A stretch of DNA of 64,000 bases from Cercis canadensis (taxonomy: Eukaryota > Streptophyta > Magnoliopsida > Fabales > Fabaceae), in contig QAOA01001539.1 in the NCBI GenBank assembly GCA_003255065.1, forward strand, positions 197,932 to 261,931, given 5' to 3'. Within the stretch, counting starts at the first letter, position 1; each line of letters opens with the position of its first letter. The notes below the pieces were generated by a model. The model was not told where the DNA came from. It saw only the letters and a program-made list of their open reading frames with translations, and searched no databases. Of the stretch, positions 1 through 11,630 are shown in pieces. The translations under genes and the position numbers were made by a program.

Positions 1-1520
1 AAAAAAGCATTAATTAGATGCCTGTGTGAAACAGTCAAGGATCCAAAGAGAAGTATAAGCGGCAAGTAAGAGGATTAGCAATAAGAATAAAGAAGAAAAA
101 AAACTAAATTGCATGTGCAGATAACTTTTTGGAATCTCTTGGATATTGGCATATCGTTAAATATCAAGACAGTGGTTTCCTGGATTATTAAAATTACATT
201 AGGGATAATGTTTTTCAATATTATTAACAAAATCATTGCAGCTTGGATGCTAAGGGTTTGAAAAGTTGAACTTATTTAAAAGAAATCTTTTTTTTTTGGT
301 TAAAAAAAGTTTAGGATGAGGGGATTTAGAAGAAACCTTTGTTGTTAATTAGGTTGTAGACTAGTTGATCACAAAGACTCTCTTCGCAAAAAGAGGATCT
401 TATCTGAGATCTCCTATTGACAAAATAGTTGCTTCAACATGACTCATCCTAAGTTTGATAAGTTACCAACAAAAAAAAAAGAAGAAACCTTTGCTAGAAC
501 CTTGCAGCTATCAGCAATAAATGCTAGCCTTAATGTACATCGATTTTTTCTCTAGCTATTAAGACCATTGTAGCTTGGATTTATTAACGTTTATTATTTT
601 TATTCTTTTATTATGTTATAGTATTATGCAATATGCATAGCAACTTATTTTGAATAAAAAAATTCATGCCATTCTTCTGTTGCATGTGCAATTTTTACCA
701 CACCCTTTTAGAAGGAATTTTTGTTGTTGTTACATTAGGGCATAGAGGTTCAAAATCAGGATCTCCTGTGAGCTGCCTAATCCATCATCATTAAACCATG
801 TCTAGTAGTTTTCTAGGAGGAAGTTGAATTATTTGGTAGGGTTAAGATGTTATCCACTATCAACAATGGCCCTTTTGTTTTTGTATTGGAATTTGAAATT
901 GCAATTTGTTTATATATTCATATTGTATGTTTAGAGGTTGATCCATTTGTTAGGCAAAATTTCAAATAATGTACTTTGAAATTTTCTATTTCAATTATAG
1001 TTGATCATATCCTAATGTACACCAAAAAATATGGAACGAAAAAGTACACCAAAAAAATATCCTAATGATCTGAGTCAAATGCTTTGAGGCTTACTTATTC
1101 TAGGTAAACTTATAATGCTCGTCAGATCATATTCCAAATATAAACACATGCTTTGCAGAATCCTTCTCAAAACATTCAAACCCGTATATTAGATTAAATG
1201 ATTTCGCATATCCTACACAAGTTACATGGGTTCATATGTTGAATGGCCAAATTTATTCAAAGCTGTCAAATATGCAACATTAAGGCCAGAGGAGATCAAT
1301 AAAAACCCTTCTTAGCCAAAAAGAGGTACACAAAGTAAACAATCTACATCACCCCCTACACACTCTAGGAGCTGGATGTAGAAGAGATAATCGTGCTGTC
1401 ATTTTTCTCCATCTCAGTAGGTTTGAGAGCCACAAAGTAATAAAGAAACTCACCAGATCTAACTTATTGGGCTAACGTAGTCGGTTGATACATTAGATTA
1501 AACTAATGAAGAGTCGTGAA
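1..1520. other. Intergenic DNA, no gene seen
   Basis: AT-rich non-coding sequence with short A and T runs. No long open frame, no splice-consistent exon chain and no RNA gene is visible. It ends at the 5-bp target duplication of the first copia element. Confidence 0.6.
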
Positions 1521-1525
1521 ATACC

Positions 1526-1965
1526 TATTAAGCATAAACCAGAGGAGTATGCAGCAGGCTAAGCAAGGACACGTGTATCAGCCACATCAGCAATGACACC
1601 TCAGTAACTAAAGTCAAAGCTGTTAGCATTAGTCAAAGTTAGTTAATTAAACAGTTGTGTACTTAGATTAGCTTCTAATGCACGCTAAAGCAGTTAGTTA
1701 TTTTTCAGATTCTTCTAGTATATATTTGACTGTTGTAATATTAAGATACATATACAGAAAATATACTTTCAGATCATGATTTCTTGATTTGCAGATTCTC
1801 TCCATCTTCCTCTTTAGAAACTTTTTTTCTTCTTCTTTCTTTTCGTCTCTGGTTTTCTTCTATCATGAACATTTCTGTTCACATCTTCAATCTTCATCAT
1901 CATACTTATAATTTCCTCAAGATTCATCTCAATTCAAGATCATCAAGGTTTCTCACAAGTTAACA
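1526..1965 (+). repeat. 5' LTR of copia element 1
   Basis: 440 bp, matched by the copy at 6184-6623. It ends in ACA directly before the tRNA-Met primer site. A TATATATTT stretch near 1719 is a plausible core promoter of the LTR. Confidence 0.93.
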
Positions 1966-1984
1966 TGGTATCAGAGCTCCTCTA

Positions 1985-2930
1985 ATGGCAGATCGCAGCT
2001 CAACCTCTGTGTCGTCATTACAAGAATCCGGGAACTCTTCTTCTTTTCCAATGCTTGGTCAATCACTAACGATCAAATTGGATCGAGATAACTACTTAAT
2101 CTGGAGAAATCAACTTCTGAATGTCGTTATTGCTAATGGATATGAAGATATTCTTGAAGGTTCTAGACTTTTTCCACCAAAATTTGTTTCAGATTCCACT
2201 ACAGGAACTGTAACCTTGAATCCTGATTACACAATCTGGCAAAGACAAAATCGTCTAGTCATGAGTTGGATTTATGCATCCTTGACTGAGCAAATAATGG
2301 CTCAGATCATGTCCTACAACACTGCCTTTGAGATTTGGAAGTCTCTTGCAGATAACTTCTCATGTTCTTCTAGAGCAAGAATCATGGAGCTTAAACTGAA
2401 ATTGCAAACCACCAGAAAGGGAAACCTTGGAGTGTGGGAATTTATTCTGAAAATTATAAGTTTGTGTGATAATTTGCGTGCTATAGGTGAGAATATTACA
2501 CAAGAGGATCAAGTTATGTTCATACTCAGTGGATTGGGTCCTGAGTTTGATCCAGTGGTTGCTCCACTTAGCTTTGAGAATATCTCTGTTGAAACATTGC
2601 AAAGTCATTTGCTTACTATTGAAAGTAGACTTGAGAGGTAGAAGTCTGTGGATGAGCAAGTACTTATGTAAGCAAATGCTGCTTTATTCAATCACTCAGG
2701 AGGAAGAAAAAAATTTAATCAGAATGGAAATCATGGAAACCAAGGGTATGGTTCACATTCTGGAAATGGAAATGTACCAAATCGTGGTGGTTTTTCCTCA
2801 CACCAAGGGAATCAGTTCAGGAAGAATAAATCCTGGAGTGGTACAAATCAGAAATCTCAATGTCAAATTTGTCACAAACCTGGCCATGTTGCTTCTGACT
2901 GCTGGCACAGGTTTGACAACGGCTTTCAAC
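1985..2930 (+). pseudogene. gag region of copia element 1
   Basis: Encodes a UBN2-type copia Gag. The N-terminal part contains the family pattern LTIKLDRDNYLIWRNQL, where the YxxW core is typical, and then the helical body. A CCHC zinc knuckle, CQICHKPGHVASDCWHR, is encoded at about 2861-2911 in a separate frame. In the living family Gag forms the virus-like particle and the knuckle binds RNA. The region is decayed here. Confidence 0.85.
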
Positions 2931-2974
2931 CAAAATCAGTTACTACCAATTCTTCATAGCATCAGAATCCACAA

Positions 2975-5900
2975 GCATTGCTTGCCACTTCAGAAAACTT
3001 TGATGATTCTACCCCATGGTTTCTGGATACAGGTACTACACACCATGTGACACCTAATCTTGGCAACTTATCTCTGCACAATCCTTTTGTTGGTGATGAT
3101 ACAGTCACAGTGGGAAATGGAAAGAATTTGGTTGTGCACAATACAGGTATGACATCCATTTCATCAAGTAGCAGGACCTTGTTATTAAAACATGTCTTGC
3201 ATATGCCTAAAATAACTACAAACCTGGTTAGTGTGCAAAAATTATGCAGAGACAATGATGCTTACGTAGAGTTTCATCCTTCTATCTTTCTTGTGAAGGA
3301 CTAGAACACCAAGGAGGTGTTGCTTCAAGGAAAACTTGATCAAGGCATGTACAAGGTTATGACCTCAATTGCTTCTGTCAACAAATATGTTTCTGATTCA
3401 GCTAAAGTTTTTCAAGTGTTTAGTTTGAATTCTAGCACACCTAGTTCTGAGTTACAGCTATGGCATAATAGACTAGGTCATCCTGCCATTGATATAGTCA
3501 ATAGAGTCATGACTCAATGTCATCTACCTCGGTTTTCTGTCAATAAGACTCCAATCTGTAGTTCATGTCAGTTGGCTAAAAGCCACAAATTACCTTTTGT
3601 ATCTTCTACCACTAGAGCAATAAAAGCATTTGATTTGATCCATGCTGATCTCTGGGGTTCTCCATCATGTTCATCTATTAATGGAGCTTGCTATTTTCTG
3701 CTTTTAATTGATGACTATAGTAGGTTTTCATGGATTTATCTTCTGAAATCAAAAGATGAGACCTTAGATATGTTTCAACGTTTTCAAACCATGGTAGAAA
3801 GACAGTTTGAGTGCAAAATTAAAACCTTACAATCTGACTTTGGTGGAGAATTTGTGACCTTTGACAAATTGGTTAAGAGTTTGGGCATGGAACACAGATT
3901 TTCGTGTCCTTACACACCTGAACAGAATGGAATTGTGGAACGAAAAAATAGGCATGTTGTGAAAATTGGTCTCTCCTTGCTCACTACTGCAGGTGTGCCA
4001 ACTCAGTACTGGCCTTTTGTTTTTCAGACTGCAGTTTATCTCGTCAACAGGTTGCCAACAACAATGCTCAGTCACAAGTCTCCATATAAGGTATTATATC
4101 AAAAATTACCTATTTTCTCTCAAGTCAGAACTTTTGGATGTCTATGTTTTCCTTATTTAAAACCATATAGGTCTCACAAGCTTGAACATAGATTTGCTCC
4201 TTGTTGTTTTTTGGGATATAGCAATCGCCATAAAGGTTTTCTTTGCTTAGCTATGGATTCTAAGAGAATTTACATTTCCAGGCATGTGGTATTTGCTAAA
4301 TCTATTTTCCCTTTTATTTCCCAGTCATTCAGTATCTCTTCCCCCTTCCGGTTGTTTCATTCCTCTTACAGTTCCTCCTCAGTCTGCAATTTTTCCTGTA
4401 GTGTCTGAACCTATTATTGCTGGTTCTGACTTACATGAAGGGTTCACTCCAGTCCCTTCAGATTCCTCCTCATCCAATTCTTCTTCTGAGACAAATGGAC
4501 TTGGTCACTCTTGTCCATCTCCCTCCCCAGCTCCCTCTCCAATTTTGCCTCATGTGGCTCCTTCTAGAATGACTACTCGTAGTCAAAATGGTATTTTTAA
4601 ACCAAAAGTTTATACCACTGCCTACTCTCTTAGTTCTACAGAACCTTCAACCTATAACCAAGCCATCAAGTTCCCTCACTGGATTGAGGCTATGTCTACT
4701 GAATTCAAAGCTTTGCAAACTAATCACACTTGGGATCTTGTCCCTTGTCCTACTGGTAAGAATGTTGTGGGCTGCAAAGGGGTCTATAAGCTCAAGTACA
4801 AGCCAGATGGTTCTGTTGAGAGGTATAAAGCCAAGTTGGTTGCTCAAGGTTTTACTCAGACATATGGTATTGATTACTTTGATACCTTTAGTCCTATAGT
4901 TAAACCAGCAACTATTCGCACTGTTCTCACTATTGCCTTGTCCAGAAATTGGCCACTTCAGCAGCTAGATGTGAACAATGTCTTCCTTAATGGGGATCTG
5001 GTTGAAGAGGTTTATATGAGGCAACCTCAGGGCTTTGAACACTCAGCTTTTCCTCAGCATGTTTGCAGGCTTTGTAAGGCATTGTATGGCTTGAAACAAG
5101 CTCCTCGTGCCTAGTTTACCAAACTCAATGACACTTTTCTGCAATGGGGGTTCACTTGTACTATTTCTGATGCTTCCTTATTTATTTTTCATTCTCCTAC
5201 AGCAGTTCTATTTTTGCTTGTCTATGTAGATGACATCATCCTTACTGGATCAAGTATGTCTTTTATCAAGCAGCTTACTGTGGCTCTCAATTCTGTTTTT
5301 TCCTTAAAGGATCTTGGTCCCTTGCATTATTTCCTGGGTATTGAGACTATTAGACAACCGCATCAGTTACATTTGTCTCAAACTAAGTACATTATTGACT
5401 TGTTGCATAAAACAGGTTTAGAAGGTTGTAAACCTGCTCTTACTCCTATGATTAGCTCTTAGTCCTTGTCTATTTTTGATGGTCAAGCTCTTGGTGATCC
5501 ATTGTCTTATAGAAGTTTGGTGGGGGCCTTGCAATACTGCACAATTACTCGTCCTGATATTGCTTTCTCAGTTAACAAGCTTTGCCAATTCATGAGTGCT
5601 CCCACTGATGTTCATCTAATTGCTGCTAAGAGGGTTCTTAAGTACCTTAAAGGCACTATTTCTCATGGCCTTACACTTTGTCCCTCTGCCTCTTTACCCT
5701 TGCTGGCATACACTGACTCAGATTAGGCTGGCTGTCCTGATGACAGACGCAGCACCAGTGGTCATGCAGTGTTTCTTGGTGCTTGTCTTGTCTCCTGGTT
5801 TTCTGGAAAATAGAAAGTGGTTGCTCATCCAGCATAGAGGCAGAATATAGGGCTTTGGCCAATGCCACCTCAGAACTCCTCTGGCTGCAGTCCTTACTTC

Positions 5901-6120
5901 AGGAACTCAAGTTCCATTTGCCTTCCTCTCCTGTCTTACTTTGTGACAATCTCAGTGCCACTTACCTTGCTGCTAATCCTGTGCTTCATGCAAGAACTAA
6001 ACACATTGAGATTGATTGCCATTTTGTTAGGAAGAGGCTACTGAACAAGTCCTTGCGTATCTGTCATGTGCCCTTTGTGGATCAACTAGCAGATGTTCTC
6101 ACAAACCCTTTGTCTACCAA
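2975..6120 (+). pseudogene. pol region of copia element 1 (PR-IN-RT-RH)
   Basis: Domain landmarks in order are as follows. The aspartic protease motif DTGTTHHVT lies near 3025. The integrase zinc-finger H-H/C-C starts near 3470 with LWHNRLGHP and CSSCQLAKSHK. The integrase core has DLWG and the DYSRFSWIY stretch near 3640-3740 and EQNGIVERKNR near 3920. The variable proline/serine linker covers about 4330-4570. Reverse transcriptase starts near 4680 and contains YVDDIILTG at about 5223. The RNase H end lies at about 5700-6080. These match plant Ty1/copia Pol throughout. The reading is interrupted several times, so no full polyprotein can be made. Confidence 0.9.
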
Positions 6121-6183
6121 ATTGTTTCTGTCCAATAGAGCCAAACTCACAGTGCTTCCTCGCCCCTTGAGTTTGAGGGGGGA

Positions 6184-6623
6184 TGTCAAGCATAAACCAT
6201 AGGAGTATGCAGCAGGCTAAGCAAAGACACGTGTATCAGCCACATCAGCAATGACACCTCAGTAACTAAAGTCAAAGTTGTTAGCATTGGTCAAAGTTAG
6301 TTAATTAAACAGTTGTGTAGTTAGATTAACTTTTAATGCACGCTAAAGCAATTAGTTATTTTTCAAATTCTTCTAGTATATATTTGACTACTGTAATATT
6401 AAGATACATATACAGAAAATATACTTTCAGATCATGATTTCTTGATCTGCAGATTCTCTTCATCTTCATCTCTAGAAACTCTTTTTATTCTTCTTTCTTT
6501 TCGTCTCTGGTTTTCTTCTGTCATGAACATTTCTGTTCACATCTTCAATCTTCATCATCATACATAGAATTTCCTCAAGATTCATCTCAGTTCAAGATCA
6601 TCAAGGTTTCTCACAAGTTAACA
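6184..6623 (+). repeat. 3' LTR of copia element 1
   Basis: 440 bp, TG...CA ends, preceded by a G-rich purine tract. It is about 95% identical to the left LTR by hand count, with no length difference. Confidence 0.93.
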
Positions 6624-6798
6624 ATACTTCCTCCCCTTCCTCCGCAATCACAACCAAATTTGCAATCTTTCCTAGAAGCTCAGTGCTACCAACGATACAC
6701 CAATCCACATACAAACGTGATCAATCACTAGGGTTTCCTAGTGAGAACCACACCATACTAGGAACCCTTGCGGAGAGATTTCTTTTTTTGGTCCATAG

Positions 6799-6995
6799 TG
6801 ATGGAGAGGCCTCCACAACACACTCCTAAAAAGTCTAGGGTTATTGTAAATAGTTTAAATTTTGAATTATTGTTACACAGTAGAGTTAAGGTTTCCTCAT
6901 TTTGAATTGTTTTGAATTTCTTGTAATTGTATATATACACATACTTATAGCAATACAATTGATGCTTCCATTCAATCTTTTCTCTTGATTTTACA
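6799..6995 (+). repeat. 5' LTR of copia element 2
   Basis: 197 bp, begins TGATGGAG and ends TTTTACA just before the primer site. It contains GTATATATACAC near 6929 as a possible TATA region. It is matched by 13246-13442. Confidence 0.93.
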
Positions 6996-7033
6996 TGGTA
7001 TCAGAGCAAATCACTTCATAGCATTTTTTGTCC

Positions 7034-7930
7034 ATGGCTAGCCAAAACAGTGAATCTTCTTCTTCCTTTCCTCACCTTTTTATCTTTCCTATAGTTCATC
7101 ATCCTAGTTCCACCCTTATTTCATTCACTTCCACACACTTACCCATCAAACTCAACCAAAACAACTATGCCGCTTAGCAAACTCTTGTTGATGCTCTATT
7201 TCATGGGCATGATCTTATGTCTTTTCTAGATGGGACCAAGTCGTGCCCCTCATCTACTATTGTTTCAGATTATTATTTTTTACCTAACCCTGAATACACT
7301 CTGTGGGTTAGGCAAGACAAGTTTCTTCTTCACGCCATCACTACCTCACTTGAACCTGAGGTGCTTAATCTTCTTGGCAAACCAGCCACTGCCAAAGAAG
7401 CTTAGGATCATCTAAAAACCCTTTTGGTTAATCATTCCTGCTCTCGGTTAATGTCTTTGAAAGAGTGGCTATCAATTTGTTAATACGTATATGTAACATA
7501 TGAAAAATATTGCAAATGAGACAGGTCTTATCTCCAATCCAGTAGATGACCTTGATCTAGTTATCCATGTTTTAAATGGACTTGGTCCTAAATTCAAAAA
7601 GATATCCAGCCCTATTAGAGCTAGGCATACATCATTCTCCTTTATGGAACAAAGGGATAAGCTTGTTGACTTTGAGACCTACATGAAAAAATCTAAAACC
7701 CCAAACCTCTATCACTCCTCTTGTTACCACTAAGCAACCAACACCCCATTTCAAAAAGAAATTTACCTCATCTAAATTACCTTCACCTACACAGTCCTCC
7801 ACTTCACCTTACCAATCCAGATCCCTCTTTCCAATCTCATTTAAACCTGGGCATCCTGCTAACCGATGCTACAGGTTCTTTCCCCACCTTAGACCTAAAA
7901 AATCTCCTAAAGCCAATACACCATGACTGA
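7034..7930 (+). pseudogene. gag region of copia element 2
   Basis: Fragments of a copia Gag are readable. One frame carries NPEYTLWVRQDKFLLHAI, equivalent to the NPDYTIWQRQNRLVMSWI part of element 1. A later part carries the LNGLGPKFKKI motif common in UBN2 Gag. Strongly decayed. Confidence 0.75.
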
Positions 7931-8850
7931 ACCAGCCCTTAACCCTTAACCTTGGCTCCTCGACACTGGCACCTCCCACCATGCTACCAATGACTTAGCC
8001 ACCTTGTTCCCTAAACAACAATGGCAATGATCACATGATCGTGGGTAATGGTACATGTTTGTTAATCACCCACATTGGCTCTAGGTAACTCCAATCTCCT
8101 TCTTCTACCTTTCATTTACACAATGTTCATTGTGTTCCTTCTATGAAAAAATAATTTAGTTTTCGCATCTCAATTTTGTCAATCCAACAATGTCTCCATA
8201 GAATTCTTACCCAATTATTTTTTTGTGAAGGATCTAATTACGAGGTCGTCATTCCTTCAAGGCCAGAGTACTACTCTCCTCAAGCACTGTTTGTTCAACA
8301 TCTCTCTTCATCATCTTTATGGCACCATAGCTTAGGGCATCCTCAGTCATGCATACTTCATCATTTAGCTGTCCACCATCACCTTCCTATCAAGAAAGAG
8401 CTCAAGGATTTCCCCTCATGTTAATGCAATAAGAGCCATCGCCTACCACTTTCTTATTCTAGTCTTAGCACCTCAAAACCATTAGAATGTATCTTTTTTT
8501 ATGTATGAGGTCCTTCCCCTCATGTTTCAATTGATAATTTTAAATATTATGTAATTTTTGTTGATCATTTCACAAGGTATTCTTAGCTCTATCCTTTCAA
8601 ACAAAAGTCTGATGTTTTTCAATTCTTTATTCAATTTAAAAATTTTGTGGAATATTACTTTAATCACTCAATTATTTCATTTCACTTGGACAATGGGGGA
8701 GAGTTCATCAAATTAAAGTCATTTTTATTTAATCAAGGAATTTCTTTCTTCACAACCTTTCCTTATACTCCAAAAAGGAATAGACTTGCAGAAAGAAAGC
8801 ATAGACATATTGTAGAAATTGGCTTATCCTTGTTGCATCATGCTTCCCTA

Positions 8851-8878
<28 letters not shown>
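8851..8878 (+). repeat. 28-nt C homopolymer inside element 2
   Basis: An uninterrupted run of 28 C within the integrase region of the fossil element. C runs this long are rare in AT-rich plant DNA, and its length may partly be a sequencing or assembly effect. Confidence 0.9.
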
Positions 8879-8881
<3 letters not shown>

Positions 8882-9406
8882 CCAAACCAACATTTTTGTC
8901 TTTTGCTTTCCAAATAGCTAATTTTTTAATTAATCATTTACCAACTTCAGTTCTCCAAATGTCATCACCACATCATAAATTGTTCAACCAAAAACCTAAT
9001 TATTCAAATCTTAAAGTGTTTGGCTGTTTTTGTTATCCTTGGCTACGCCCATATTCCTCTCATAAGCTTAACCAACGTTCAACTAAGTATGTATTTTCGG
9101 GATATTCTACAAATCATCATGCATTTATCTGTTACGATTTTATTAATAAAAAATCATGCATATCTAGGCATGTGAGATTTGTAAAAGAGGTCTATCCTTT
9201 CCAAAATCCAACCATCCCCTTAGTCCTTTTGCTATTAATCTTGACCTAATTCCAGTTTCCTATTATCATGTGTCATTCTCCAACTCCAACTCTAAATTCT
9301 CATATCCTTCAAATTCGTACTCTACCTCTCCTTCTTCAAATGTTTGTTCTAATTTTTCTCATTTATCATCTTCCCAATCAAATCCACTTTCATTATCCAC
9401 TCAAAA

Positions 9407-9730
9407 TTTAAATAATCTCACCCATTCTCCACATGTTCCAAATAATTTTCCATTATCTCCTTAAACATTATTCTATTTTCCTCTATCAAATACATCATCT
9501 ACCTCATCTCCCATTTTAAATAATCTTGCTCATTATCTATATGCTCCAAATTCTTCTCCTTTATCATCTTCACCATTGTCTCTACCATCCCAATCAAAGT
9601 TAACATCTTCACAAATTCAATTTTTGAATACCCTCACACATTCTTCACATTTTCCAAAAACTTCTCACTTATCCTCTTCACCATTTTCTCACACTTCCCA
9701 ACCAAATATACCCTCCTTTGAAAATTCAAA
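9407..9730 (+). repeat. 108-bp tandem repeat in the integrase-RT linker of element 2
   Basis: Three diverged units start at about 9407, 9515 and 9623, an exact 108-bp (36-codon) period. Each begins TTTAAATAATCT or a close variant and continues with Ser/Pro/His/Asn-rich coding. A fourth, partial unit may precede them. The linker between integrase and RT varies in length in copia elements; here it seems to have grown by tandem duplication. Confidence 0.7.
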
Positions 9731-10509
9731 ATCTTCATCACACAATGACTCGAACCCTAATTCCTCACCACCCACACACCCAATGCCTCTCTCTCACTCT
9801 ATTAACCTTAATCCAATGCCACCTCCAATCCCAACCACAAACAAAATCATCATAAGATCCCAAAATAATATCTTCAAACCCAAAAAACCCTTTACCTTTC
9901 AAGTGACTAAACATCTCATTGAACCTAGCCTTGAACAAACATGCCTCACTCAAGCCCTAAAGTCTCGTGAATAGCACACTGCCATGTCACAAAAATTTGA
10001 TACCATACTCCACAATGGCACTTGGTCCCTTGCTCCTCCCCCTTCTAATGCAAATATCATTGGATGCAAATAGGTCTATAGAGTGAAGAGGAAACCGAAT
10101 GGAGCTAAAGAGAGATACAAAGCTCGCCTTATAGCCAAAGGTTTTTCCCAAAGGCCCAGCCTTAACTACAAGGAGACCTTTAGCCCTATTTTAAGCTTCA
10201 GACCATTAAAGCAGTTCTAACTATGGTTGTTCACAACAAATGGTCATTGAAGTACATGGATGTAAACAATGTCTTTCTCCAAGGCACCCTTCAAGATGAT
10301 GTCTTAATGAGTCAACTGTTAGGTGGGTTACACACCTATTTTATGAATGCTTTTAGATTAACTTTATGTTTGTGTCTTGAGATTAGTAGCCTTAATCTTG
10401 TTCATTCTGTCTATTTTGTAGGTTTACTGTAAACTGTAGAGATTCGTACTTAAAGTTGTATTGAAGGCAAGATTTGGCAAGTTTTTGATTTGTTGGGAGT
10501 CCCTACACT

Positions 10510-10655
10510 ACTCCTTGGCATCGCTACGCTCGAATTCCACCAGCTATAGAGGCGAGCAAGGCTCTGGGCGTCACTACGCCCTCCTATTAGCCAAATGCCC
10601 AATTGAATCACATGTTGGATGTCACTACGCCTGTGACCAGCATAGCTACACCCAG
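10510..10655 (+). repeat. Short CTACGC-motif repeats inside the solo LTR
   Basis: Four imperfect copies of a motif like GTCACTACGCC (near 10520, 10568, 10621 and 10643) sit in a GC-richer island of the otherwise AT-rich LTR. Function unknown; such LTR repeats are often enhancer-like. Confidence 0.55.
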
Positions 10656-10907
10656 TGGTTCCTCCTCCGCACACATGCTTTGTTTTTACTCTGAGAATTA
10701 GAAGTATTAGGTTTTACTATTTAGGCAACTTTTAGGCTTTAATTTGGGGATCTTTTAATGGACTTTTTGGAAGCAAGTAAGGAGAGCAAAACAAGGATTT
10801 GAGAGGTGCATCTTGGACAAGAGATTGGTGGCTTATCTACAAAGTTTTATTCTTCTTCCCTTTCAATTATGTCTAGATTTTACTCTATCATGTTCTTTTC
10901 TTCTACT

Positions 10908-11630
10908 ATGAACTAATTTTCTTATCTAGGGCTATTATGTAGCCTAATTATGAACGGTTGTAGTCTCTTATGAAATTAATTTGAGATTTATCTTTTCTGA
11001 TTGAGTATTCATCCCCATTCTTAATGCTTTTAATTAATTGGCCATTAATTAGTTGATTAGTTAATCACAATGAAACCAAAAGGAGATTTGTGTGTCTAGT
11101 TCATTGAGATTAATGTCATAGGTTGCATGTAGGATAGAAGTATAGAGCTATTATGAACTAATTTCTTATCTAGGGTTATTATGTAGCTTAATTATGAATG
11201 GTTGTAGTCTCTTATAAAATTAATTTGAGGTTTATCTTTTCTGATTGAGCATTCATCCCTATTCTTAATGCTTCTAATTAATTGGTCATTAATTAGTTGA
11301 TTAGTTAATCACAATGAGACCAGAAGGAGATTTGTGTGTCTAATTCATTGAGATTAATGTCATAGGTTGCATGTAGGATAGAAATATAGGGCTATTATGA
11401 ACTAATTTCTTATCTAGGGCTATTATGTAGCCTAATTATGAACGGTTGTAGTCTCTTATGAAATTAATTTGAGGTTTATCTTTTCTGATTGAGCATTCAT
11501 CCTCATTCTTAATGCTTCTAATTAATTGGCCATTAATTAGTTGATTAGTTAATCACAATGAGACCAGAAAGAGATTGTGTGTCTAGTTCATTGAGATTAA
11601 TGTCATAGGTTGCATGTAGGATAGAAATAT
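10908..11630 (+). repeat. Three tandem copies of a 244-bp unit in the solo LTR
   Basis: Units begin with ATGAACTAATTT at 10908, 11153 and 11397, giving periods of 245 and 244 bp. The copies differ at few positions, so the triplication is recent relative to the LTR or was homogenised. Each unit contains a palindrome-rich part around TTAATTAATTGGCCATTAA. Confidence 0.9.

Larger units (their letters stand above)
1526..6623 (+). mobile_element. Ty1/copia LTR retrotransposon 1 (fossil)
   Basis: A full-length element of 5.1 kb bounded by two 440-bp LTRs. The flanking 5-bp repeats are ATACC (1521-1525) and ATACT (6624-6628), one mismatch apart. The primer binding site TGGTATCAGAGC, matching initiator tRNA-Met, directly follows the left LTR at 1966. 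A purine tract (about 6171-6183) precedes the right LTR. Inside, in order, are gag, protease, integrase, reverse transcriptase and RNase H regions; integrase before RT is the copia order. A hand alignment of the LTRs gives about 23 differences in 440 bp (about 5%), so an age near 2 million years at the often-used 1.3e-8 rate, or roughly double at slower woody-plant rates. The coding part is broken in roughly seven places, so this is a dead copy. Confidence 0.95.
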
